DNA of 64,000 nt from JBKQVT01 sp963804825 (GTDB lineage Bacteria; Planctomycetota; Planctomycetia; Pirellulales; Thermoguttaceae): the NCBI GenBank assembly GCA_963804825.1, contig CAWDRV010000003.1, positions 1,848,693-1,912,692 of the forward strand, written 5' to 3'. Of this stretch, positions 37,585 through 45,712 are shown piece by piece (the stretch's first letter is position 1; the number at the start of each line of letters is the position of its first letter). The notes below the pieces were generated by a model, which saw nothing but the letters and a program-made list of their open reading frames with translations, searched no databases and was not told where the DNA came from. The translations under genes and the position numbers were made by a program.

Positions 37585-39064
37585 TTAGGTTTACCCACAT
37601 CTTTTTTGGCCGAGAATCGTCGCAGCTTCAATCATAGGTTGGAGTTTCGTCCAGCCGCGCCACAACACCAGCCAACCGGGCGGGTGATCGTGTTTGCGGT
37701 TCTGATGGCCGCCCAGTCGGGCCAACGCATAGTAAAACTCATGCACGCTCAGGTCTTTACGCGGCCGCTTGTAACGCCACAGGCTGAGCATCAGAACGTA
37801 CATCTCCGGCATCACTTCCGTGGCCAACCGCTCCTTGGCATCCGCTCGGCGGCTGGCGTTGCGGAGGTTCAAAAGGAACAACCCCACCACGGAAATCAAG
37901 GCAATCGCCGGCTTGAGCCGCTCCTCCGTCGTGAACTGCAACGTCTCCACCCCACAGCCCGTTTTCAGCGCCTTATGATATTCCTCGATGATCCACCGAC
38001 ACTCGTACCATCCCATCCGCTCGCAAGCATCCTCCAAACATTCCACCGGCACGTTGGTCAACAGAATCCATTCCACCGCTTGAACGTCGGTGCCCCGGTC
38101 CGCCTCGCGCAGGCACACCACCCAGCACGTCAACGGCACGCCCCGAATCTCGCCTCGTGGCTGCTTCGGCACCAACACCATCAGCCGTGACCAGGCGATC
38201 GACACTCGGGCAGTCCGCGCCGCACGCTGCTTCGTCGCCGGCACTTCCACCGTCTTGTAGCCCTGGACCGGCAAACCGCAGGCGTAGTCGTGCAGCTTCG
38301 TTTTCTCCCCATTTTCCAGGCTAATTCGACGATTGTATTGCGACCGCACCAAGTACGACTTGCCCTGCGACTCCACGAAATCCAGAAACTCCAGCACATC
38401 GGCGCCCGGTCGGCCACTTCCACCTGACGCCGACCGGAAACCGCCGCCGGAATGGCCGCGCTGGCGTCTTTCCACAACCGCGACAACCGATCTGTCCGCT
38501 CGCGGCTCTGTTCGCGTGTTTCCTTCTTGTTCGCCTCCGGCCGCTTGGCCAACCTCTGGTAGGCCAATCCAATCACGTCGCGGGTTTCTGCCACCACGGC
38601 CAGGGCGTTGTGGGCCAAGTAGCCGCGACAACCCCCGTTGCCGATGTGCCCCAATCCCTCCAGCGATGTCAATCCGGTGAAATCCAGTTCGGTCGTGTCC
38701 TGAATCACCAGCACCGTACCCTCGACGTCCCGCATCAGCCGCAATGTCCGTTCGCGCGAAGGAGCCAACACCGCGGTATGGGTGACCTCTCCCTGGTCCA
38801 CCAGCCGGTACAACGCCTTCAGGCTCGCTGGATCGTCGATTTTGTCGGGCAGGGTTCCACCCGGATGCATCACCATTTTGTCCGCCAGTTGCACGAGCCG
38901 CTTGGTCCGCCGACGGTCTCCCAACTTTGCGGCCCCAAAATGTTCCTCCCCAAAACTTGCTCCCAACGCCAATCGGTCATCCATGACCCACCTCCTTGTC
39001 TAAAACCAATGACGGCAATCCTTTCCGCCGCCTATCAGTATAACAAAGATGTGGGTAAACTTAA
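37585..39064 (-). mobile_element. IS4-family insertion sequence (1480 bp) with 10-bp target duplication
   Basis: Ends TTAGGTTTACCCACATCTTT (left) and, inverted, TTAAGTTTACCCACATCTTT (right) differ by one base. They are flanked by the direct repeat GGCTCACGCC at 37575-37584 and 39065-39074. The target is the loop side of a CCAGGGGCTCACGCCCCTGG-like palindrome. The transposase is frameshifted. Confidence 0.9.
37591..38984 (-). pseudogene. IS4-family transposase, single frameshift
   Basis: The N-terminal part starts MDDRLALGASFGEEHFGAAK and has the Tn5-like block AKLGDRRRTKRLVQLADKM, then LKALYRLVDQGEVTH, VLVIQDTTELDFTGL (first Asp region) and LAHNALAVVAETRDVIGLAY. Near 38406 a GGGG run is short by one base and the protein moves to the other frame: DVLEFLDFVESQGKSYLVRS, VEWILLTNVPVECLEDACE, and the Y-(2)-R-(3)-E-(6)-K signature in YECRWIIEEYHKALKTGCG. 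The last codon (TAA) lies in the terminal inverted repeat. Repaired length is about 464 aa. Confidence 0.85.
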
Positions 39065-39110
39065 GGCTCACGCCCCTGGCTATTGACTGTCGCCCCTTCG
39101 GGGCTGGGAG

Positions 39111-40535
39111 TCATTGGCGCAGCCACTCGTCCACGGCGGCGGCCATCCGACGGCCGTGATCGATCGCGTGAACCACCAACGACGCGCCCTTGACCGTGTT
39201 GCCGGAGGCAAACACGCCCGGCTCGCTGGTCATCCAACCGCTGACCAGGACGTTGCCGCGGTCGTCCAACTCCAGGCCCAACTCCTCGATCAGGCCGGTA
39301 TGGACCACGTGGACGAAGCCCATCGCGATCAGCACCAACTCGGCGGGCAAGGTGAACTGGCTGCCGGGGATTTCGCGCATTTCCCAGCCCTTCGGGCCGC
39401 GCACCCATTGGATGTCGCAGCAGCGGATCTGCTCGACGCGGCCGTCGGCGCCCGACAGCTCCTTGGTGAGCGTGCTCCAACGCCGCTGGCAACCTTCTTC
39501 CTGCGACGAGGAAGTCCGCATGATCCGCGGCCAGTCGGGCCAAGGGGTTTCCGGATTGCTCGCCTCGGGCGGCTGGGGCAGGATTTCCAATTGCGTGACC
39601 GACTGCGCCCCTTGACGGATCGACGTGCCGACGCAATCGCTGCCGGTGTCGCCGCCGCCGATGACGATGACCTGCCTGCCCTTGGCCGACGGGGATGGCG
39701 GACTGCCGCTGGGGACGGCGTCGCCGGCGACGCGGCGGTTCTGCTGACCGAGGAAGTCCATGGCGAAGCAGACGCCCGGCAGGTCGGCGCCGGGGACCGC
39801 CAGCCGCCGCGGTTGGCCCGCGCCCATGGTCAGGCAGACGGCGTCGAACGCACGGCGGAGGTCGCCGACGGCGAGGTCCTTGCCCACGGCGACGCCGGGC
39901 TCGAACTTCACCCCCTCGGCGGCCATCTGTTCCAAGCGGCGGTCGATGACGTGCTTTGCCAGCTTGAAATCGGGGATGCCGTAGCGGAGCAGCCCGCCCA
40001 TCCGATCGTCCTTCTCGAACAGCACGACCTGGTGGCCGGCGCGGGTCAATTGCTGGGCGGCAGCCAGGCCGGCGGGGCCGGAGCCGACGACGGCCACGCG
40101 GCGCCCGCTCTTAGTCCGGGCCGGCAACGGCCGGACCCAGCCCTCTTGGAAGGCCCGCTCCGCAATCTGGTATTCGATGTGCCGGATCGTGACGGGCTCG
40201 TTGTGGATGGCCAGCGTGCAGGCGGCCTCGCAGGGCGCCGGGCAGATGCGGCCGGTGATCTCGGGGAAGTTGTTGGTCGAGTGGAGGTTTTCGGCGGCCT
40301 CGCGCCAGCGGCCGCGGTACACCAGGTCGTTGAACTCGGGAATGCGGTTCGTCACCGGGCAACCCAGGGCGTGGCAGAAGGGAATCCCGCAGTCCATGCA
40401 CCGGGCCGCCTGCTCGTTGAGCACGCGGGCGATCAACGGCCGGTCGATCTCGTGCCAGTCCTTGATCCGCTGGTGGACGGCGCGATGCCCCACTTCGACG
40501 CGGCCGAATTGTTGGAACCCGGTGGGATTAGGCAT
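39111..40535 (-). CDS. gltD: Glutamate synthase small (beta) subunit
   Basis: 474 aa. Supplies electrons from NADPH to the large subunit. The N-terminal Fe-S domain has CMDCGIPFCHALGCPV and ICPAPCEAACTLAI. Two dinucleotide folds follow: VAVVGSGPAGLAAAQQLTRA (FAD) and VIVIGGGDTGSDCVGTSIRQ (NADPH). The end GVFASGNTVKGASLVVHAI is the family FAD-binding finish, with DTVKG-like residues altered to NTVKG. Located 183 bases downstream of gltB in the same orientation, with an octamer-repeat spacer between them. Confidence 0.95.
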   Translation of the reverse strand: MPNPTGFQQFGRVEVGHRAVHQRIKDWHEIDRPLIARVLNEQAARCMDCGIPFCHALGCPVTNRIPEFNDLVYRGRWREAAENLHSTNNFPEITGRICPAPCEAACTLAIHNEPVTIRHIEYQIAERAFQEGWVRPLPARTKSGRRVAVVGSGPAGLAAAQQLTRAGHQVVLFEKDDRMGGLLRYGIPDFKLAKHVIDRRLEQMAAEGVKFEPGVAVGKDLAVGDLRRAFDAVCLTMGAGQPRRLAVPGADLPGVCFAMDFLGQQNRRVAGDAVPSGSPPSPSAKGRQVIVIGGGDTGSDCVGTSIRQGAQSVTQLEILPQPPEASNPETPWPDWPRIMRTSSSQEEGCQRRWSTLTKELSGADGRVEQIRCCDIQWVRGPKGWEMREIPGSQFTLPAELVLIAMGFVHVVHTGLIEELGLELDDRGNVLVSGWMTSEPGVFASGNTVKGASLVVHAIDHGRRMAAAVDEWLRQ

Positions 40536-40541
40536 GAAGAG

Positions 40542-40716
40542 GGGATTTAGGGATTTAGGGATTTAGGGATTTGGGGATTTGGGGATTTGGGGATTGGAAA
40601 GGATAAGGGAGAAAGGATGGGGGATGAAGGACGAAGGGGCATGGCCGCCCGCTTGCGGTCGCGCAATCCGCGTTCACCGCATTCTCTCATCCCTGATCCC
40701 CAATCCCTAATCCCTT
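40542..40716. repeat. GGGATTTA octamer array with complementary arm
   Basis: The left arm is at least seven tandem octamers GGGATTTA/GGGGATTT (40542-40600). It is followed by GGATGGGGGATGAAGGACG, GCTTGCGGTCGCGCA, and the short complementary arm ATCCCCAATCCCTAATCCC (40696-40714). It separates gltB from gltD. Confidence 0.75.
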
Positions 40717-40718
40717 GA

Positions 40719-43700
40719 TTAGCCATGTTGAAAGACCTCTTCGGTGGCGACGGCGTCGTCGGTTTGGACCTGCTCGCGCTGGCGGAGGCGTTCCATCGCC
40801 CTGGCATAGTCGATCGGCATGACCTTGACGAACTTGCCTGACATCTCCCGCCAATGCTCAAGGACGTTTTGGGCCTGGCGGCTGCCGGTCCAGCGGTAGT
40901 GCCGGCTGATGAGGTCGTGGAGGAGCTTCTGGTCTTCCTTCTGCCGGAGGGGTTCGAGGTTGACCATGTCGAGGTTGCAGAGGGTGTCGAAGAGTTGGTG
41001 CTCGTCGAGGACGTAGGCGATGCCGCCGCTCATGCCGGCGGCGAAGTTGCGTCCGGTGCGGCCGAGGACCACGGCAATGCCGCCGGTCATGTATTCGCAG
41101 CCGTGGTCGCCGACCCCTTCGACGACCGCCGTGGCGCCGCTGTTGCGGACGGCGAACCGCTCGCCGGCCAGCCCGTTGATGAAGACCTCGCCGCCGGTGG
41201 CCCCGTAAAGGAGCGTGTTGCCGGCGATGACGTTTTCTCTCGGGTCGAAGGGCGAGCCGGGCGGGGTCTGGACGACGATCCGTCCGCCCGAAAGACCCTT
41301 GCCGAGGTAGTCGTTTGCGTCGCCGATCAGGCGGAGCGTGAGGCCGGGGGCGAGAAACGCGCCGAAGCTCTGGCCCGCCGAGCCGCGGAAGGTCAGTTCC
41401 AGCGTGCCGTCGGGCAGGCCGCCGGCGCCGTGCCGTCGGACGATCCGGCTGCTCAGGATGGTTCCGACCGTGCGATGGACGTTGCGGATGCGGCAATCGA
41501 GCTTGGCGGGCGTGCCGGACTCGATGGCCGGTCCGAGTTGCTCGAGGAGTTGCCAATCGAGGTGGTCCTTGTGCATGTCGGTCTGCGGCCGGACGCAGCG
41601 CAGGGCGCAGCCGTTGGCTCGGTTGGGCGGCGTGAAGATGGCCGAGAAATCCAGCCCCTTGGTCTTCCAATGATCGAGCGCCTTGCGGCAGCTCAACCGG
41701 TCCACCCGTCCGACCATGTCGTCGAACTTGCGGAAGCCGAGTTCGGCCATGAGCTGCCGGACCTCCTCGGCCACGAAGGTCAGGAACCGCACCACGTAGT
41801 CCGCCTTGCCGGTGAATCGCTTGCGGAGGTCCTTGTCCTGGGTGGCGATTCCCGCCGGGCAGGTGCCGAGGTGGCATTTGCGCATCAGCAGGCAGCCCAG
41901 CGAAACCAGGGCGGCCGTGCCGAATCCGAATCGTTCGGCCCCCAGAAGCGCGCCGATGACCACGTCGCGGCCGGTCTTCAATTGGCCGTCGACCTGGACG
42001 AGAATCCGGTCGCGGAGCCCGTTGAGGACCAGCGTCTGTTGGGTTTCGGCCAGACCGAGTTCCCAGGGGCCGCCGGCGTGCTTGATGGACGAGAGCGGGC
42101 TGGCGCCGGTGCCGCCGTCGTGGCCGCTGATGAGGACTTCGTCGGCATGGCCCTTGGCCACTCCGGCGGCGACGGTGCCCACGCCCACTTCGGAAACCAG
42201 CTTCACCGACACCTGGACGCCGGGGTTGGCGCACTTGAGGTCGTAGATCAGTTGGGCGAGGTCTTCGATCGAGTAGATGTCGTGGTGGGGCGGCGGCGAG
42301 ATCAGCGACACCCCCGGCGTCGAGTGCCGCAGGCGGGCGATCTCTTCGGTGACTTTGTGGGCGGGCAATTGTCCGCCTTCGCCGGGCTTGGCGCCCTGCG
42401 CCATCTTGATCTGCAACATCTTCGCGTGCAAAAGATATTCCATCGTCACGCCGAACCGGGCGCTGGCCACCTGCTTGATGCCGCAGTTGGCCGAGTCGCC
42501 GTTGGGCATCGGCCGGTAACGCGCCGGATCCTCGCCGCCCTCGCCGGTGTTCGACATCCCGCCCAGGCGGTTCATCGCCACCGCCAGCACCTCGTGGGCC
42601 TCTTTGCTGATCGAGCCGTGCGACATGGCGCCGGTGTAGAACCGCTTGACGATCTCGGCGGCCGGCTCGACCTCGTCCAACGGGACGCGGTCGCCGGGCG
42701 CGAACTCGAACAGGCCGCGGAGCGTGCAAAGATCGCGCCCCTGTTGGTTGACCGCCCGGGAATAATCGGCGTAGGCTTGCGGGTCGTTCTGGACGACGGC
42801 GTGCTGGAGCCGGGTGATCGTGGTGGGGTTCCAGAGGTGGTTTTCGCCGTCGAGGCGGAAATGATATTCGCCGCCGTAATCGAGGTCCAAGGCCGCGGCG
42901 TCGCGCGCGGCGAAGGCCGCCCGATGCCGCGCCAGGGCTTCGGCGGCCAGGGTGTCCAGGCCGACGCCCTCGATGCGCGAGGCCGTGCCGGTGAAATATT
43001 GCCGCACCAGGTCGTGATTCAATCCGATGGCCTCGAACTGCTGGGCCGCATGATAGCTCCGCAGCGTCGAGATGCCCATCTTCGAGATCGTCTTGAGAAT
43101 GCCCTTCTTGGCGGCGGTGATATACTGATCGGCGAGTTGATCGGCCCCCAATTCCGCCGGCAGATCGCCGTCGGCCTGCATCTTGTCGACGGCCTCGAAG
43201 GCCATGTAGGGATTGATCGCGTTGGCGCCGTAGCCGCACAAGAGGCAGAAGTGCATCACCTCGCGGGGCTCGCCGCTCTCGACCACGATGCCGACGTCGC
43301 CGCGCAGCCCGCGGGCCAGCAGGCCGTGGTGCAGCGCCGAGGTGGCCAACAGGCTCGGAATCGCCGCCATCTTGGGCGAAATGCCGCGGTCGCTGAGGAT
43401 CAGCAGCGAGGCACTGTTATGGATCGCCCGCTCCGCGCCCTCGACCAACTCGGCCAAGGCCGCGCGGAGATGCTCGCCCGGCTCGTGGTCGCAGGCCGGG
43501 AACAGGATCGGCAGCGTCACCACCTTGAAATCGTTGCGCGTGGCCGTCCGCAGCCGATGGACGTCCTCGTTCGTGAGGATCGGATGCGGCAGTTTGAGTT
43601 GGCGGCAATGATCGGGCGTTTCCGCCAGCAAGTTCCGCTGCTTGCCGGTGAACGACATCAACGACATCACCAACCCTTCGCGCAGCGGGTCGATCGGCGG

Positions 43701-45281
43701 ATTGGTCACCTGGGCGAAAAGCTGCTTGAAATATTCGAACAGCAGCTTCGGCCGGTTCGAGAGCACCGCCAGCGGCGTGTCGTTTCCCATCGACCCGACC
43801 GGCTCTTGGCCGTCGAGCGCCATCGGCCCCAGCACCATCCGCAGTTCTTCGCGGTGATAGCCGAAGGCCCGCAACCGCTGGGCCACCGTGCGGCGGTCGA
43901 TCTCGGTCGGTTTCGAGGGCTGGAACAGGCCCCGCAACTCGATGCGATTCTCCTCCAGCCAGCGGCGATAGGGCTTCTGCCGGGCGATCCGCCCCTTGAT
44001 CTCGTTGTCTTCGACGATGCGGCCTTCCTCGGTGTCGACCAGGAACATGCGGCCCGGCTGGAGCCGCCCCTTGCGCTGGATTTGCTCGGGCGGGAATTCG
44101 ATGACGCCCACTTCGCTGGCGAGCACGACCAGGCCGTCGGTCGTCTCGACGTAGCGGCTGGGCCGCAGCCCGTTGCGGTCCAGGGTGCCGCCGACGAGCC
44201 GTCCGTCGGTGAAGACCATGGCGGCCGGACCGTCCCACGGCTCCATGATCGCCGCGTGATATTCGTAGAATGCCCGCTTGTCGGTCGAGATGTGATAGCT
44301 GGGGCCGAAGGCCTCGGGGATCATCATCATCAGGGCGTGCGGCGCGGAACGCCCGGCCCGCACCAGCAACTCCATGCAGTTGTCGAAACAGGCCGAGTCG
44401 CTGCCGCCGGGCTGAAGGATGGGATACAAATCGGAGAGGTCTTTCCCCAACGCCGGGCAGGCCATCACGTTCTCGCAGGCCCGAAGCCGGTTCGCATTGC
44501 CGCGCAGCGTGTTGATCTCGCCGTTGTGGGCGATCATGCGGAACGGCTGCGCCAGCCGCCAACTGGGAAACGTGTTCGTGCTGTACCGCTGATGCACGAT
44601 GGCCAACGCGGTCTTGACCTGGCAGTCGGCCAGGTCGGGATAATACGCGAACAGTTGCGGCGCCAGGAACATCCCCTTGTAGCAGATCGTCCGGCACGAC
44701 ATCGAAGGGACGTAGAACTCGTCGCCGGCCGGTCCGAGCAACTCGGCCACGCGCCGCTCGGCCCGTTTTCGGGCCAAGTAGAGCCGCCGCTCCAATTCCT
44801 CGCCTTTCAGCCCGTTGCCGGCCATGAAGACCTGGCGGACCACCGGCTCCGCGGTGCGCGCGAGCTCGCCCAGGCAACGGTTGTCGGCCGGAACGTCCCG
44901 CCAGCCCAACACCTGGAGATGTTCCTTCTCGATGGCCGCGGTCAACGCTTCCTGGCACCCGAGCCGCAACTCCGGGTCTTGCGGGAGGAAGAGCATGGCC
45001 ACGCCATACCCGCCGGCAGAGGGGAGACCGAAACCCAGCCGGTCGGCCTCGGCCGCGAAGAATTCATGGGGCACTTGCAGGAGGATGCCGGCCCCGTCGC
45101 CGGTCGATTCATCGGCCCCGGCGGCCCCGCGGTGCATCAGGTTCAACAGCACTTGCTTGCCATGCTCGACGACGGCATGATCGCGGCCGCCCGAGGTATT
45201 GACCACCGCGCCGATTCCACAGGCGTCGTGCTCCCATTGCGGATCGTAAAGCCCTTGGGCTTTGGGTGCGGCAAGCGTCAT
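40719..45281 (-). CDS. gltB: Glutamate synthase large (alpha) subunit
   Basis: 1520 aa. Converts 2-oxoglutarate and glutamine to two glutamates. The Ntn-type amidotransferase nucleophile is Cys21 in HDACGIGAVVNTSG, after a 20-residue propeptide expected to be removed. NGEINTLRGN, YSTNTFPSWRLAQPFRMIAH and GSDSACFDNCMELL belong to this domain. The central and FMN domains include PGEGGQLPAHKVTEEIARLR and SGHDGGTGASPLSS. The 3Fe-4S cluster ligands are in CLLMRKCHLGTCPAGIATQD. The C-terminal GXGXG beta-helix has MTGGIAVVLGRTGRNFAAGM. Start is the ATG of MTLAAPKAQG. It is cotranscribed with gltD. Confidence 0.97.
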   Translation of the reverse strand: MTLAAPKAQGLYDPQWEHDACGIGAVVNTSGGRDHAVVEHGKQVLLNLMHRGAAGADESTGDGAGILLQVPHEFFAAEADRLGFGLPSAGGYGVAMLFLPQDPELRLGCQEALTAAIEKEHLQVLGWRDVPADNRCLGELARTAEPVVRQVFMAGNGLKGEELERRLYLARKRAERRVAELLGPAGDEFYVPSMSCRTICYKGMFLAPQLFAYYPDLADCQVKTALAIVHQRYSTNTFPSWRLAQPFRMIAHNGEINTLRGNANRLRACENVMACPALGKDLSDLYPILQPGGSDSACFDNCMELLVRAGRSAPHALMMMIPEAFGPSYHISTDKRAFYEYHAAIMEPWDGPAAMVFTDGRLVGGTLDRNGLRPSRYVETTDGLVVLASEVGVIEFPPEQIQRKGRLQPGRMFLVDTEEGRIVEDNEIKGRIARQKPYRRWLEENRIELRGLFQPSKPTEIDRRTVAQRLRAFGYHREELRMVLGPMALDGQEPVGSMGNDTPLAVLSNRPKLLFEYFKQLFAQVTNPPIDPLREGLVMSLMSFTGKQRNLLAETPDHCRQLKLPHPILTNEDVHRLRTATRNDFKVVTLPILFPACDHEPGEHLRAALAELVEGAERAIHNSASLLILSDRGISPKMAAIPSLLATSALHHGLLARGLRGDVGIVVESGEPREVMHFCLLCGYGANAINPYMAFEAVDKMQADGDLPAELGADQLADQYITAAKKGILKTISKMGISTLRSYHAAQQFEAIGLNHDLVRQYFTGTASRIEGVGLDTLAAEALARHRAAFAARDAAALDLDYGGEYHFRLDGENHLWNPTTITRLQHAVVQNDPQAYADYSRAVNQQGRDLCTLRGLFEFAPGDRVPLDEVEPAAEIVKRFYTGAMSHGSISKEAHEVLAVAMNRLGGMSNTGEGGEDPARYRPMPNGDSANCGIKQVASARFGVTMEYLLHAKMLQIKMAQGAKPGEGGQLPAHKVTEEIARLRHSTPGVSLISPPPHHDIYSIEDLAQLIYDLKCANPGVQVSVKLVSEVGVGTVAAGVAKGHADEVLISGHDGGTGASPLSSIKHAGGPWELGLAETQQTLVLNGLRDRILVQVDGQLKTGRDVVIGALLGAERFGFGTAALVSLGCLLMRKCHLGTCPAGIATQDKDLRKRFTGKADYVVRFLTFVAEEVRQLMAELGFRKFDDMVGRVDRLSCRKALDHWKTKGLDFSAIFTPPNRANGCALRCVRPQTDMHKDHLDWQLLEQLGPAIESGTPAKLDCRIRNVHRTVGTILSSRIVRRHGAGGLPDGTLELTFRGSAGQSFGAFLAPGLTLRLIGDANDYLGKGLSGGRIVVQTPPGSPFDPRENVIAGNTLLYGATGGEVFINGLAGERFAVRNSGATAVVEGVGDHGCEYMTGGIAVVLGRTGRNFAAGMSGGIAYVLDEHQLFDTLCNLDMVNLEPLRQKEDQKLLHDLISRHYRWTGSRQAQNVLEHWREMSGKFVKVMPIDYARAMERLRQREQVQTDDAVATEEVFQHG

Positions 45282-45395
45282 CGGGAGTCTTTTCCGTTGG
45301 TCTCCGGGAAGGGACAGCACCGCGGCGCAACCGCCCGAGGGGCGTGCTCCCGATACATTGTAGCCTTCCAGAACGCGGGCGGGACGTATACTCCT

Positions 45396-45423
45396 ATCCT
45401 ATCATTAGTTTGCCTAATGTCAA
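45396..45423 (-). promoter_or_regulatory. Candidate gltB promoter
   Basis: On the minus strand TTGACA (45423-45418) and TAGGAT (45401-45396) are separated by 16 bases, about 115 bases before the gltB start. The -35 box is consensus and lies inside an inverted repeat. Confidence 0.5.
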
Positions 45424-45434
45424 TAGGACATTAG
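45403..45434. promoter_or_regulatory. Triple CATTAG/CTAATG operator candidate upstream of gltB
   Basis: CATTAG (45403), CTAATGTC (45414-45421) and GACATTAG (45427-45434) alternate in orientation. The last two form a perfect 8-bp inverted repeat with a 5-base spacer and cover the -35 box. No regulator is identified. Confidence 0.5.
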
Positions 45435-45439
45435 AATTA

Positions 45440-45665
45440 GCTTCTCTTTCCGGCCCCGTAGGGGCATTTGATAATAGCCCAGCAGTTCACTGCTGGGACG
45501 GCATGCTACCATCTTGTGCAATAAGTCCCGGAGGGACGATTGAAAAGGGCATCGTTCCCCGCTTTCAATCGTCCCTCCGGGACTCAAAACACTTTCTGAC
45601 TTACCCATCTTCCCAGCAGTGAACTGCTGGGCTATTTTCGGACGTCCCCTTCGGGACGGAAAACG
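45440..45665. repeat. CCCAGCAGT palindrome cluster
   Basis: TAGCCCAGCAGTTCACTGCTGGG, GTCCCGGAGGGAC, its partner GTCCCTCCGGGAC, CCCAGCAGTGAACTGCTGGG and GTCCCCTTCGGGAC form nested inverted pairs. The region fills the gltB to sensor-kinase spacer and holds no gene. Confidence 0.75.
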
Positions 45666-45712
45666 CACATCAATTTGTGTGGAACAACGAGGGGGACGCC
45701 CTGTTGCCATGG

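Noticed and set aside
38400..38410. Programmed frameshifting of the IS4 transposase
   Set aside because: IS4 transposases are normally made from one frame, no slippery heptamer with a stimulatory structure is apparent, and the site is a shortened G run as expected for a simple indel.
40542..40600. GGGATTTA octamers looking like telomeric or G-quadruplex DNA
   Set aside because: It lies inside an operon, has a complementary arm, and is one of several word types with the same plan; the G-runs are too far apart for a convincing quadruplex.
40854..45434. A very long open frame antisense to gltB
   Set aside because: It is a shadow produced by high GC at third codon positions; the minus strand encodes glutamate synthase with all motifs.
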